The position numbers were made by a program, and so were the translations under genes. From NCBI GenBank assembly GCA_005281725.1, contig SSBO01000001.1, forward strand, positions 5,192,399 to 5,256,398: a stretch of DNA of 64,000 nucleotides, in the 5' to 3' direction. Below the pieces are notes generated by a model. It was not told where the DNA came from, searched no databases, and saw only the letters and a program-made list of their open reading frames with translations. Positions within the stretch are counted from its first letter, which is position 1, and each line of letters opens with the position of its first letter. This document shows positions 48,266 to 61,200 of the stretch, in pieces. This DNA is from Wuchereria bancrofti. Taxonomy: Eukaryota > Nematoda > Chromadorea > Rhabditida > Onchocercidae.

Positions 48266-48656
48266 TTAGAACACAACCTTTATGAATATGTGATTTCTCG
48301 CCAGTCTAAAATGAGTCTTTTTCCTTCCTCTCCATATCGTCCAGTTCAACAAAATAACACCCCTCCTTACAACAACCACCAGTGATTGCAAAGATTTCAT
48401 ATGAAACGAAACCATACCTGTCAGGATGACAGAAACGTAATAAGGGACGGTGAAAGGTGACCGATTGTATGGACGACAGTGATGCTTGGATGTTTTTGGT
48501 ATTCGAGTTTCGGTATTGTAGTATATGTTGAAGTGTTTCAGAAATGCATCGAGGTAGTGCAGCAGTACCATCCAATAACGGTTCTAATATCAGGTAATTT
48601 TTTAATAAAAATGTGCGCTTATCTGTTAGTAATTCATCGTTTATTTCTGTGGTCAT
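48266..48656 (-). CDS. 92-aa unrecognised protein, first gene of a probable operon
   Basis: Exons, high to low: 48418-48656 and 48266-48305, joined in phase 2 (GACAG|GTATGG, CATTTTAG). The protein starts MTTEINDELLTDKRTFLLKN, is largely alpha-helical by composition (LILEPLLDGTAALPRCISE, TLQHILQYRN, NIQASLSSIQ), and ends HPDRLARNHIFIKVVF. No signal peptide or membrane segment. I do not recognise it. The TDK...EP...AL.R.xE pattern is faintly like BORCS8 of the lysosomal BORC complex, but that is weak. If the intron is not removed, the frame continues about 40 codons (YGFVSYEIFAITGG...) to another stop, so two forms are possible. Same strand as, and 164 bp upstream of, MRPL46; divergent from BAF60. 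Confidence 0.6.
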
Positions 48657-48892
48657 TTTTTTAATGATGCTAAACAAGCGTAGTTATTCTCTTGCTTGTT
48701 AGTTTGCATGATTTATGCTTTATGTATGGACTGATAAGTGACATATCAGTTTTCGTAGTTTTTTATTTGTTTCTTTGTGCATCTTTCTAGAAACTTAGCT
48801 TGCATTTTCTGAAATGTTTTTGAAATGACTATAATAATTATTGCATTAAAAAAGTGTGAAACTTCTTATAGCTTTAAAAGATAAATTGAAAT
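48657..48892. promoter_or_regulatory. Bidirectional promoter, MRPL46 operon and BAF60 gene
   Basis: Only 236 bp separate the two divergent start codons (if the BAF60 first exon at 48893 is right). AT-rich, no exon seen. Confidence 0.45.
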
Positions 48893-51803
48893 ATGGCGCA
48901 ACCTACTACTTATTTTTCAGTGTCAGTTAACACACTAGTAAGTAGTTCATCAGGAATATTTACTGCTATTTTGTGGTAGTTTGGTGTCTTAGATTATTTC
49001 GCATTTCATTGTGATGTGATATCATTATGTCTTATTGTACTCGTAAGATTTTTCTACTGTACTCATAAGACATAAGAGTACTTATAGTCTGTCCCAAAAA
49101 TAAGTAAAATTTAGTGAGGTTATGCGTAATTAGTTACTTTTTATTTATTGCAGTTACAAAGTGCAAATTCAAACTTATTAATAGTATATAAATTTTAATA
49201 GCATATTTTAATGCATATTTACACATTTTTCTCTTGTTTAGATATGGCGGAGCAGTACCAAATGCACAACATGGTCGACGGTCATTTGCTCCGCAGCCTA
49301 CGGGTGCTCCACCGATGCTTCCACCACAACACAATACTCGCAGTCAGATGCAAAATCGTTCGAAGAAACGAAAATTGGTTGACAAGTTGTTACCTATACA
49401 GGTTACAACACAGTGCTTTACTATGATGACTTATATGAATAACGGTAGCATACAAACAAATCAGTGAGACAATTTTTGCTATTTCTTTGTAAAATCTTTA
49501 TGAAATTTTGTTTCTGCAATACTTTAGCTGTCAAAATTGCTTCAGTTGTATTCCCCAAGTGTATCCCCATGCTAGAAGATGGATCGCTGAAATAAATTCA
49601 ACTTCTGTCTTTTGATTTTTTAAGGTTCGTGAGCTTGTACCAGAATCTCAAGCCTACATGGATCTCCTAGCTTTCGAGCAAAAACTTGATGCCACCATTA
49701 CGAGAAAGAAGTTAGATATACAAGAAGCCTTAAAAAGGCCAATAAAAGTAAAAAGACGGCTTCGAATATACATTTCACACACATTCATACCTGGCAAAGA
49801 ACCTGAGGTTTGAAAATATCTCTACTTTAAAGATTAACGGCATCGCGAGCTTAGCTCACACTGAACGTCATGAAGTCTTCCCGCATAAAATAATTCTACC
49901 ATCTTACATATACAGCCGTAATTGTATTAGGAAAGTAATTACCTTAAATTTTTAAGCGTCGTATGAGAATAACTTTTTGTGTTATTAATTTGCAGAGAGA
50001 AGGCGATGAAGGCACTGTACCAATGTGGGAACTACGAGTCGAAGGACGTCTGTTGGATGAACCATCGACAGGCGTAAGTACTGCAGGTATTGGAGCTAGT
50101 CAAAATCGTAATCAACCACTGAAACGAAAATTCAGTTCGTTTTTCAAAAGTTTGGTAATCGAATTGGACAAAGAAATTTATGGACCTGACAATCATCTTG
50201 TTGAATGGCATCGAACTCCTCAAACGAATGAAACTGATGGATTTCAGGTTTTTTCTGGATCTATCATACATTTTTTGGACAAAGAAATTTATGGACCGAA
50301 GCATTATGGAACTTAACTTGTTCTGATTGTTTAGCAAATCCATGCACTCATTTTTCATCCCTTGTTTTTAGGTGAAAAGACCTGGAGATCGAGATGTTAA
50401 ATGCACTATCCTTTTGTTACTTGATTACCAACCAATGAAATTTAAATTGCACCCACGATTGGGAAAAGTACTTGGTATGGCTACAGAAACACGTCCAAAA
50501 ATTATTGAAGCTCTTTGGCAGTACATAAAAACACACAAGTTGCAGGTAAGTTTCCCATAAGCATTTCTTGATCCTATAATTAATATTTCTCTAATGAGTC
50601 TTTAAAACTATTACCTTTGTAAGAATGTCAAGATATTTTCAGGATCAGGCTGAACGCGATAACATAAATTGCGATTGTTATCTGGAACAGATTTTTGGAG
50701 TGAAGCGAATGCGTTTTATGGAAATACCTCAACGTCTTCAAAATTTATTGCATCAGCCCGATCCCCTGATTCTGCATCATACTATTCAATATAGTGAAGG
50801 GAGTGAAAAAAATACAGCATGCTATGATATTGGTGATTTTTGTCATAAATGCTTTCATATCTGTCGTTAGCAACTTCCTCAAATAGAGCAGTAACCTGTT
50901 ATTATTCATTAATAGCGAGATATTAGAGGTTACTAGTTTGTTCTGGTTTTTTAGCGAATTTCAAACTTCTAAGCGATTTTTACGGCTTTTGAGATGTGTT
51001 AAGGAAATGTCAATTGTGAGTTAACGGAGGTGTTTTCTTTTTTTTTCCTTGAATTTTGCTAATCATTTCATAGATGTGGAAATGGAAGATCCTCTGAAGA
51101 CACAGATGAGTTCATTTCTTCATAGCCACGCTAATATGCCAGATATAAGCGCACTGGATCAGAAAATTTTTGATATCGTTGAACAAATAAATGAATGGAA
51201 GCTTCGACGAGATTTTTATGTTCGTTTTGCAGACAATCCACAGGAATTTATCCACAAATGGTTGATTTCTCAAAGTAATGATCTGAAGGTATGATATAAT
51301 AGTGCTGCGATTTTGTCATTTTATTCTATTCTTTATTTCATTTCAAGTTTTTGGATTGCAAAATTACTTAGTCTATGCAATGCGCTTCATAATGGTAACG
51401 CTGCTCCTACGCACCCTCACATAAGTCGTCTCAAGTGATTCACGTCATCGTGCCATCTTTATTCTTCTGATTCCGTTTTTTTTGGCTTAATTCGATTATC
51501 TGGCAAGTTAGCGCGCAAGTTAAAGAATACAGGGATCTTAAGAATTAATGCAAAATTAGAGCTCTAAAGTTGGTTGTTTCCAATATCAAATTATACGATA
51601 AAGAAAATCATCTGTTTCATAATATCTATTAAATGCTCTCTTTTCAGACGATGACAGAAGTATTTGGTGACAGCGAAGCTGAACGTCATGCTGAGTATTA
51701 TTACCAACCTCAAATCATGGAGGGTACTTTTCGCTATATCTATCACAAAGTGCAACAAAAGCGAGCTGAACTGGAGAGCACCTTAGGCATCAAAAATAAT
51801 TAA
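48893..51803 (+). CDS. SWI/SNF subunit BAF60 (SMARCD family)
   Basis: Core accessory subunit of SWI/SNF chromatin remodellers that bridges to transcription factors; C. elegans has two paralogues (swsn-2.2 and ham-3), and I cannot tell which this is. Exons: 48893-48921 (tentative), 49242-49401, 49625-49807, 49996-50247, 50372-50545, 50643-50832, 51074-51288, 51648-51803 (452 aa). Strong family blocks: [52 protein letters not shown], the SWIB/MDM2 domain ([42 protein letters not shown]), NTACYDIDVEM, then [20 protein letters not shown] and the end [18 protein letters not shown]. The first exon (MAQPTTYFS) is only 29 nt, chosen for phase; all others are secure. Confidence 0.93.
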
Positions 51804-52882
51804 TTCTTTTTTTTTTAATTTAGTGGTAAAACAGTTGTTGTGTGCATGGAAAATAGCTATGATTAGTGATTTTGTTAGCTACAAGTTTTAAAGGTACTTC
51901 ATCTTCTCCAACATGATTTCTCCTTTAATTTTACCATTTCATTATTTATTTTGTGGAGAATTGTCCTTGTAGCTGTTTTATTTTTGTCTCGTTGACATTT
52001 TGATTGCTGAAAACTGCTGGAAAGCGACCGTATTTGCTGTATCCAACATAACTTGTCTGTATTTTGTAACTTTCATACATGTTTTCGGAAATGTAGTCGG
52101 ACATATTTTCTTTCTTGTTCGAAATCATATGTTATAAGTTGTTTCCCAGATTTAATTTGGATCTTTTTTACTTAAAAATTTTCATAGGCCAGACAGATAG
52201 ATGTTGCCTGTGATTGCGTAATTATTATTTATCTTGAGGAAGTGGGTGAATTGATTTATGATTGAAAACTGAGTGGATTTATTTATGCTAGAACTCGTGG
52301 TCATTGATGGACATGAAACATTTTTTCTAAATCGTTTGTATAAATTTTATAATGTTTGTATGTTCTTTTTTCCGGCTTTGTAAAAGTGTTGTTCACAGTT
52401 ACCATTTTTTACTGCGGCAAAACGATTACTCATACTGTTCTTGAAATTGATTTGCAAGTGAAATAGTTGTTCAGCTGTTATTTTCATATGGGAAGAATTT
52501 AAGTGGGATTGATTACTTTAACAGCCACTGAAGAGTTGGATTGTAATAAAAAACAGTTGAAAAGTATGGTCTGATATGTTACTAGTCTGCAGGTGGTGAA
52601 TGAACGGCAATATTCCCGCTGTTTATAGTGGTATCAATTATCAAATTAAAGAAAAAAATTAGAGGGAAGGAGAGTTACAATTTGCGAACTTCACTGATAG
52701 GTTTGACGAGCCAAGAGATTAATATTGAATGAATAGTTGTAATACTGCTGCGAGCTAATTTTTGAATGGATGGCAACTACTTTCCTGGTAGTGATTGAAT
52801 CCACTTGGGAAATGCACGTTATTTTTCAGGTCATTGTAAGATTCCGTATTTTGTCGGGTCTAATTTATCTGGTAAGAGTGAA
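51804..52882. other. Intergenic, BAF60 to METTL6
   Basis: 1.1 kb with no supported exon. A TATTTTTCAG at 52820-52829 is a probable spliced-leader acceptor for METTL6, 53 bp upstream of its ATG. Confidence 0.55.
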
Positions 52883-54109
52883 ATGAACACACCACTTACA
52901 AGTTGTTCTAATGAGCATCATTATTTATTTGGCATTTCACAAACGAAAACATATTCGTCACCTCTAAAACTTAATGAGGAGCAGGCAGAAAAAGTGCGAA
53001 AGCAAGTACCAGCAAGTGATTTCAAGCGGATAAAGCTACAAGAAGGATTGCGAAAGAATTGGGACAAATTTTATTTGCGAAATAAAAGTAATTTCTTCAA
53101 AGATAGATGGTGGACACAGCACGAACTTGCTGAACTATTGAAGCAGCACGTCAATTTACAGGTTAATTGACATACAAATGTAACACTTCTATCCATGCAT
53201 ATACGGATCGCATGCATATACGGCTGAATTAGTGTTAGATTGATATGGATCTAATGATTAGCAATATGCGAACTTGTAAACCTTTCTTTCACTGTAAGCA
53301 GGGCAATGGTAATTATTAGGGAGAGGTACAACTTCCCATTTGTGGCACTTGAGCGAAGAATTTATGCAAACTTGTTTTTTTCGCAGTAATTTTTATTGAT
53401 TTTACAGGAGAGCCTAAATTTCTTGGAGGCTGGATGTGGAGTTGGCAATTTACTTTTCCCTGTAATACATCTTTACCCACACTGGAGCTTCTATGCTTTT
53501 GACTTTTCCGACAATGCCATTCGACTATTACGTGAACGGAGTGAAGCGAGCAACCTGTCAATCAATACTACAGTTGCAGACTTAACTTATGACAAGTTTT
53601 CCTTGGATTTTCCAGCAGCTGACGTAGTATCCTTAATTTTTGTTCTCAGCACTATCCCCCCTTATAAGCACCAGCAAGCAGTGAAGAACTTATTCAACTT
53701 AGTAAAAGTTCGAGGTGTAGTTTTTGTTCGTGATTATGGCATCAACGACTACGCCATGTTTCGATTTGGCCGAGAGTGCAAACTGGATGAGAGATTTTAT
53801 GCAAAACAAGATGGAACGATGACTTACTACTTCAAATTAGGTTGTTTTCAACTCTTTTACCAAACATTGCTTCGGCAAGTTATCGCTGTAGCTTTTTAAA
53901 TCTCACATTATTATAGACAATCAATTCAAAAAAAACTTTTGTTTTCAGAAGAATTGGATGAACTGTTCACCGGACAAGGTTTTCAGAAAGTAAAAAGTAC
54001 ATACTTGTTGAGAAAAACTGTCAACCATCAAAAAGATATTTCAGTTGATCGAGTATTCGTACAGGCTGTTTACGCTAAATCCTTATACATGTCTTTTGCA
54101 TTTCAATAA
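52883..54109 (+). CDS. METTL6-like tRNA(Ser) N3-methylcytidine methyltransferase
   Basis: S-adenosylmethionine-dependent enzyme that makes m3C32 in serine tRNAs (METTL2/6/8 family). Exons: 52883-53161, 53408-53840, 53949-54109 (290 aa, human METTL6 284). N-terminal family block: SDFKRIKLQEGLRKNWDKFY and NKSNFFKDRWWTQHE. Rossmann motif I FLEAGCGVGNLLFP, acidic loop YAFDFSDNAIRL, then DVVSLIFVLSTIPP, VFVRDYGINDYAMFRF, RFYAKQDGTMTYYF and the C-terminal RKTVN...VDRVFVQA. The NFFKDR...W and RQDGT-type motifs point to METTL6 rather than METTL2/8. The start is the first ATG after a leader acceptor; the frame is open upstream without an ATG. Confidence 0.93.
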
Positions 54110-54556
54110 CTGGAGTTTTAAAAATACTGCGATATCAAAAAGCTCTCAGATGTTTCTGATATACAAAAAACTCCGGAAAGGAAGCATGAACTTTTCTTAA
54201 TACAGATCATTAGGAAATCAATGCCATATACATTTATTTACGACTAATAAGTCCAAAACATATCACATGACTTGGGTTTCTGAACCCAAACTTTAGAAAA
54301 CAGCAATGGAAAAACCTGACAATAACTTAATCTTTTACCGGCAAGATGTATGGGTTTTTTGCTTGGAAGGTCAATGTTTTAAAATTTTCTTTTTTGTTCA
54401 TTTAAGTTTCGCAATAACTAGCATAACCATGTCTAACAAAGCAACCCTAAGTAACAAAATGAAAAAGTAAAACGATGATGTCAGTCATTCCATAGATCTT
54501 TAGTTTATTAATATATTCTCTTTTCCTGGCAAATGAATTAGGATGGAGCTGCCTCT
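54110..54556. other. Gap between converging METTL6 and CCDC47
   Basis: 447 bp between two 3' ends; no exon seen. Both 3' UTRs must lie here. Confidence 0.6.
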
Positions 54557-57529
54557 TCATTTGACTTTTAACTGTTTCATTTTTGGCTGCCGCATTTTCA
54601 TGTCACGTTTCTGCTCTAATTTCTGCAAGAAACAACATTCAAAATAAAACAGCTAGCTAGTGCATAACCAAAATCTACTTTAAGCTTTATTTTTTTTGTT
54701 TAGAGATACCTCCAGCCGTCGCTGCTTTTCGGGATCTTCCTCCTCTAGAAGGCGTTGTTTGCGTTCTCTTGTTTTCTCCTCTCGACGAGCTTGAGCTGCT
54801 TCTTGCCTTGCCTGGTGTGTTGTTTTTAGGAAGGCTTCCTGTACGCTTTGGCGTTTTTTATCTGCCTGAAGATTATACCTGATACATTTGTTTATAGCTG
54901 AAACATCAGAATTATTACCGAACTGCGATAAACGTAACTCATGGATATTACCTCTCTAAAGTGAGTGAGTATAAATCAGCGGATAAAATGTAAAAACCGT
55001 GAACCTTCAGTTTGCCTTCTCTTGAAAGTCGATAACGCCTTATTTTTTCGAAACAATGAAATACCATTCGCAACAGTGCGTCAATTTCTACTATATCACT
55101 ACTCATTTTGAAAGCGAAAAACAGCACTCGACTCGTTTCTGGTAACCGTGTAAATGATTCACCACTACAAAATACGCCGTTAAAACAGCCAGTTCTCACT
55201 GATTTACTTGTCCTGGTATGAGCGAGAAGTATTCAATAGTTTTAGTCATTTTAAGTTCATTATGTGTTTAATTTAGCTGAACGGAAATAGTTTTAAACTT
55301 TTCCGTCGAAAATTTAGGACCAGTCGTTTGACCTGAGTAATAATAGGTTTTCCGAGTTTTTAGTGAGAATCCTGGGTACAATAAGGTAAATGTAAGAAAG
55401 TAGGATAAGTAAGCATCTTTGCGCAACCATGTGGTGGTTATTCTAAAAGGTGAGGAAAGAAATTTACAGAATAAATGTATCGCCTAAAACAAAATATTAT
55501 ATTACTAAGACAAGGAAAACAAACATGGCCTAGAAAACGAGATATATGCAGCACAATAAAATGACTAGTCCTAGTAATCCAGGTAAGTATTCTCTAAACT
55601 GGACTTCTAAAATTAAAGAACTCACTCCGAGGGTTTATAACCAGAATACTGATCTGAAAAATGGAAGTAATCAATGGCTCCTTCGTATTTTCGAAACATT
55701 GATAACACCGCTGGATCAATAATTGCATTAACAGCTTCAAACATTTCCGCATAAACCACAATCGAAGAAGGAAGTCCCAACCTATCCACTCCCTTCCGTT
55801 CTATTGTGAACAAACTCTGAAAATTTATACTTTCTATTGTAAAAGTATTACTTTCATTAACAGCATCAAGGACCTACAAGGTCCATCTTTTCTTTGGATG
55901 CTTTGGTCACTGATTTCCGCTGTCCAATAGCAAATACAAATGAATCCATTTCATTGTTGTCCACATCAATACGTATTATAACCTGCAACGAAGTTTTCCA
56001 ATTTCAATAAGAAATAAACAATTACTCATTCAATAAGATGGCAACAATTACGAACCTTATCTTCTTTCGGTCGGATAAGATTCATGACAACGTGGATCAA
56101 ATCCTGTCGTTTCACCAATTTTAAAGTAATTAACATTCCCTGACAACCAACTCGACCTGAGCACCTAGAAGTACAACAGAGCTTCCTTCTGCACACCTAT
56201 CAAATTTGTTTCATAACTTGTTTCATCTCCAATATGCTATACTCTTATAACATTTAATGATTGTTATATTAAAATCAGATTTTGAAAAACTTTTACAAAA
56301 AAATGTTTATAAACCATACAGAAGTCAACTATTAAGTGGATTAAAGCTGAAAATATAAGAAAAGAAGTAAGCCCTTGAAGAACATTATGGAAACACACCG
56401 AAAAAAGTTTTGAACTGCTAATTATTCTTAGCCAAATGGTAACATGCTACTGGAAAAAAAATCCTTATGCATACATACACACACAAACACACTTAGAAAA
56501 CAAACGACACAAATGAGATCACCGCCAAAAAGATAAGAATAAGGCTAATGTGAGAAACCGACCAAATAGTATAAACAGAATCAGTTTCCTTGTGCATATG
56601 ACCTTCTCTCAAGTCTTCCGATGTACCATCATCTCCCACAAGTGTAAACTGCTCTTCCAGAAGTGAGGTTGCATCCATAAACCATTTGTTTGCAATATTT
56701 CGATTTTTGGTACGACCGAAAATGTAATTTAACATGTAAACTGCCAGAACTGACAGTACCAAAGCTTCCACCTGATATGATGCCCAATTCGAACGAAAAT
56801 GAGCCGGTACCTGAATTAAGCTGCTGTTAACGAGGTGATGACTAACAAGGGATAATCTATTCATCATTAAATCTTAACATGAACTAAAATTTTATATATA
56901 TCTGCAAAACTTCATATTAAAATAGCAAATACTGAATAAAACGGTAAAAAAGAAACGATAACTGCACACATCAGCAAATCTGAGCTGTGGCGAAGCTTCT
57001 GATTCAGTCTTTTGTAGATGAGCCTTTTTTCTAGGTCTCGAGAATTCATCTTCGTCAGTAAATTCGTCCTCATTATTATCATCCTAAACTCTGATACTAT
57101 TTATAATATATCAGGTGCAAAAATACAAATATTAAGAAAAGTGGTAAGCAATAATGCTTAGGGAAACACTTGTACACTTCAAAAATTAATTGAATGCACA
57201 CAAAAAACACTTTTAGAAGAGTCCCAAATAGTAAAATTTTTCATTCTCTTCTCATTTTTTTTTTAGAAGAGTCCCAAATAGTAGAATTTCTCATTTAAAC
57301 AAATGAGAAAAAATATTACAACGGTTGCTGACTTGTCCCTAGAGCCTTTATTAGCTTCTCCGTGCGGCTTTAGAGTAACTTCTTGATCACTCATATATTC
57401 CATTTCCATGTCTTCAAATTCCGCAAATTCGTTATCCATCTCCGCAGCTCTGTTACTATATCGTAATAGTTGAACACTAACTATCATCCATATTGTCAGT
57501 AGACTATTAGTAAAAGGTGACCACATCAT
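54557..57529 (-). CDS. CCDC47 (calumin), ER translocon-associated membrane protein
   Basis: Subunit of the PAT complex that helps multi-pass membrane proteins fold at the ER; also linked to ER calcium. Exons, high to low: 57320-57529, 56970-57083, 56563-56810, 56056-56164, 55878-55982, 55626-55816, 55005-55164, 54710-54865, 54557-54622 (452 aa, human 483). Signal peptide about 1-21 (FTNSLLTIWMIVSVQLL), acidic luminal part (DNEFAEFEDMEMEYMSDQE), one membrane segment (ALVLSVLAVYMLNYIFGRTK), QFTLVGDDGT, IWCSGRVGCQGMLITL, FVFAIGQRKS, YFHFSDQYSG, RLPETSRVLFFAF, RYRLSREGKLK, then the Arg/Glu-rich coiled coil with EEEDPEKQRRLE and the Lys end (MRQPKMKQLKVK). Leader acceptor at 57535-57544. Confidence 0.94.
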
Positions 57530-58262
57530 AACATCTGAAAATTCTTCACATAGATAAAATCATTACTATTAAACAAATCTCAAACTACAATTTATCAGTA
57601 AAATAGGAATATAAATACTCTGAACTGCAAAAACATTACAGATGAAACATTAGGGATTAAAAACATTACAGATTACAACCAGATCAACTCTGAATAAAAT
57701 TTCTTTGAGAATAGAATATAACAGAAAACATTTCTCAAAACTCCCGACTTATCAAGTCAATATCAAAAGCCTCACTGATATGACATCAACAGTCAAAATT
57801 AAACACCCCTCACACTATGTAGATGATATGATGATATATAGAATGAGATAATTACAAAAAAGCAAAAATAAATCAGCATCATACTTCAAATGGCACCTAA
57901 TATACCTTCAAGCTTCACAGAAGCAATCCAAACGACAGTGTCAGTACACCTAGCTGTCAAACCTGACCTAAAAATAAACAAGTAAACGATTCCAAAAACC
58001 GCTTAAAAATAAAACTGCACGTCAGCCACTTCCTCTTACTCACCACTAACACTTCTTATAAAGCTGATAGCTAACCGACTCGAAACCTGTTGATAGGATT
58101 CTCATACAGACTAAACGTTTTAAAATCGAAGTATAGGCGAGATGTACGTAGTGTTGCCGTGGATGAGTGATGAAAGGTAGCGTTGTTCTACATGAAACGA
58201 ATGTTTATACAACTAAATGATAATTACGTACATCATTTTAGGAGATTACTTTTTACGTGGAA
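57530..58262. promoter_or_regulatory. Divergent promoter region, CCDC47 and GCN1
   Basis: 733 bp between divergent starts. Probable leader acceptors at both ends: AATTTTCAG for CCDC47 and CATTTTAG about 17 bp before the GCN1 ATG. No exon seen. Confidence 0.5.
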
Positions 58263-61200
58263 ATGGCTGCACAGATAGTGAACAATGAGCAACAGGTACT
58301 GTCATTCATAAGCTTTTCATTTGTTTATACGATCAATAGAACACAAGGGCAATTCCGGTTGCAAAGGACTGATGTGCTGCTGTCTTCAAAGGAGATTGAA
58401 ATTTCGAAAATATTTCTTTCCATTATCTACTCTTTTACTTTCTCCTTTACCTTTTGTCTCGTGTCTAAAAATTTGATACCTCTCTTTTCTAGTTAAAGTT
58501 AACTTTGCTGAAATTCAAAAGTAAATTTACTTGGAGTATTCGTAATAATTTAGCTTCTAACTTGTCATATTTGGAAGTAGTTCATATCTAATAATCTCGT
58601 TATAAGACCTAGAATAAGAAGGAACACTTAAACTTTAGTCATGAAATTAAACGCGTACACAGAGTTCATATGCTGTTTATTAATCATATTTCTAACAGTC
58701 ATGCTTCCCAAGTTTCACCTCATTTTAGTTCAGAAAAAAAAATTTTTGTGCTCCAAATTGCAGGAGTCACTGGAACAGCTGAAAATTGCGGGTCGTAAGT
58801 ATGTGGAGAGTTTGAATAGCTCAAGCTCAAAACAGCACCAAATAGCTGCTCAGTTGCTCACGTCTACACTTTCTAATACTACAGGTACTCCAGTGGGTCT
58901 TTTCAGTGGCCTTTATCAACTCTTTTCTGAAACATCCGTATATTAATACTATTGTTTTGCGAATCTTAAACGTATTTTATGAAATTTATTCTTACAGAAA
59001 TTCCTGACCAGCTAAGGAAGCCACTGATTCGAATAACGGTCTTAACATGTTTTACTCGGCTTACAAATCGACATTCACAAACTTCATTATATCCCGTTAT
59101 ATCAACTGTCGTGCGTGAGAATCCAGCAATTTCTATGAAACACCTCGCAGAAGCATATGCGTCATTCTTTGAACTTCATACAACAACTTCGTTAGTTATT
59201 ACTTTGTTAATCTAAACTTTGTTAATCTTGATTTTGATTTTTCCAGATATTCTAAATGTGAAGAGTGGAAGCGAATTCTCTCCTCTTTATTTTCAGGAAA
59301 TGGCTAGTTGCAAATTCAGTTCTAGCTGTCAAATGGTTGTTTAATCTTCACAATTTGATAGATTTGAAACATGCTAGTGTCTTCAATAATTATGTAAGTT
59401 TGACATATCTCATATTAATTTTAGACATATAGTGTAGAAAGAACGAAGTGAATCTTAAGTTAAATCTGCAATCCCTAGTTTTAATATGAAACTTAGTTCA
59501 TGTAGCAGTTCACGTAGACCATCGGAAAAGTTTCCTTGGTCTGAAATTGACCTATGTTTGTTTCCAGATGTCAGCACTATTGTCAGCAGCGTTACATGTT
59601 TGTGCCAGTAAAAAATTTGTGAAGATTCAAAGTAAGATGAAGACCATACTTAACCATTCCTTGCTAAAAACAGCTTTGGAATGGATTCGGAATCGTTGTA
59701 CAGCCCAGTTATCTTCCGGTGTAAATATTCTTGCTCTTCTCAGTTTACTACCTTGCACTGATGATCATTTCGATTTCTTATTTTTTGTCAAAGTATACAC
59801 CGCAAACATTCTTCTTACAAAGCGTCGTCCAAGTGTTCATGTTGTTGTAAGATTTTTTTTTTTTTGATTTTTATTTCTTCATAACATGATTATTCATGGT
59901 AATTATGCGACTCGAAAAAAGATGGAGGCTTAATAAATTCTAAAAACTGATGCAAGTAGAGAGATTGAAAATAGAGAAGAATGAATAAGTAATAGTTGAA
60001 TGTTGAATAAGTGACATAAATGACAGTTGATTGAGAAAGAAAGTTGTAATAGAATACCATTTTCCCCAGTCTAATTCCAAGTCTCTCAGCAGCAGAATTT
60101 TTCATATACTGATAAGCAAAATACATTGATACGGTACTTTCGTTTATATAGATTGCTAGTTCCAAAATATTCGAGCAGATGAATATGGAAATATTTCGGG
60201 ATGAAATCATGGCTGTTGTTAAGAAGTCCATGTTACGCAGTCCTGAGATTGCGATTTTCGGTTAGATTTTCTTATGCTTTTTTCGTTTTTTTTTCTGGTT
60301 TATGAAACGTTAGGACCAGAAAAAAAGCTATTTTTATTTTTTACGGATTAAGTGAAATCTGTTTTTTCGTTGTTTATGATTGCTTCAAGATTTCAATAAC
60401 GGAATAGCAACTGTATTCAGTGAATGAACATGTTTAGCTGAACCAATTGGATCTCCCGTGACAACTGCTGCAACTATTTTAATCCTTACTTGCCTCACTT
60501 TGTACGATTGTCAGATTGATTTCAGGAATATTATATCTTCTAGAATCGATAACAATTGATTTGTCATCTTTTGCAATTGATTTCTATAAAATTCTCTCTG
60601 GTGAGTGCTCTCTGTTACTTCAAATCAACCTTTTTGCTTAACTTAATAAAATTCATTTGCCGTATTTTTGTAGCATCGTTAATTTCATCGATCAGTGAAG
60701 TTCGCGGTCATACGTCATTGTCTGTTGCAATGGTAGCAAAGAAAATCACCGATCCTAAAGCTTTGAAAGGGCTGGTTGATGAGATATTTGGAACTTATTC
60801 AGGTTTTGTTAAAATCGTTCTTCAAAAATTTACCCAGAAAAAGATAAAAATTGTTGGTTCTTCGTTGGAAATCAAGACTATCAAAAAATGGGCGAAAGTG
60901 AGAAGGAAGGTAAATCCATAAAATGTGGCATGAAGTTCTTTAAGTGTGCGTTCTTGAAATTTTGGAAGAAAAATGAATGTTTGAGGATCTGATGGAAGAA
61001 TTGCTACTATCGGCCAGCGCATCACTGTCCTGGAAACTCTGAAATTGGTGAGCTATCATGGAGTAAAGGATAAAACTGAGTGCGACATTATTGCTTCCAA
61101 CATCTTACAGAGATTGAACTCGTTATTAATTTCCGAAGGTTTTTTTTCTGCTTTCTTCTGACTGGTTCGAATTATTATCCTTTATTCATATAAATATATC

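Noticed and set aside
59247..59296. Possible GCN1 exon after a TTTTTCCAG acceptor
   Set aside because: It leads to an in-frame stop right after; skipping it joins 59190 to 59297 in phase and continues the open frame.
60803..60837. Very short (35-nt) GCN1 intron ending TTTACCCAG
   Set aside because: The resulting protein lacks the conserved GSDGRIATIGQRITVL block, which is recovered with the acceptor at 60985.
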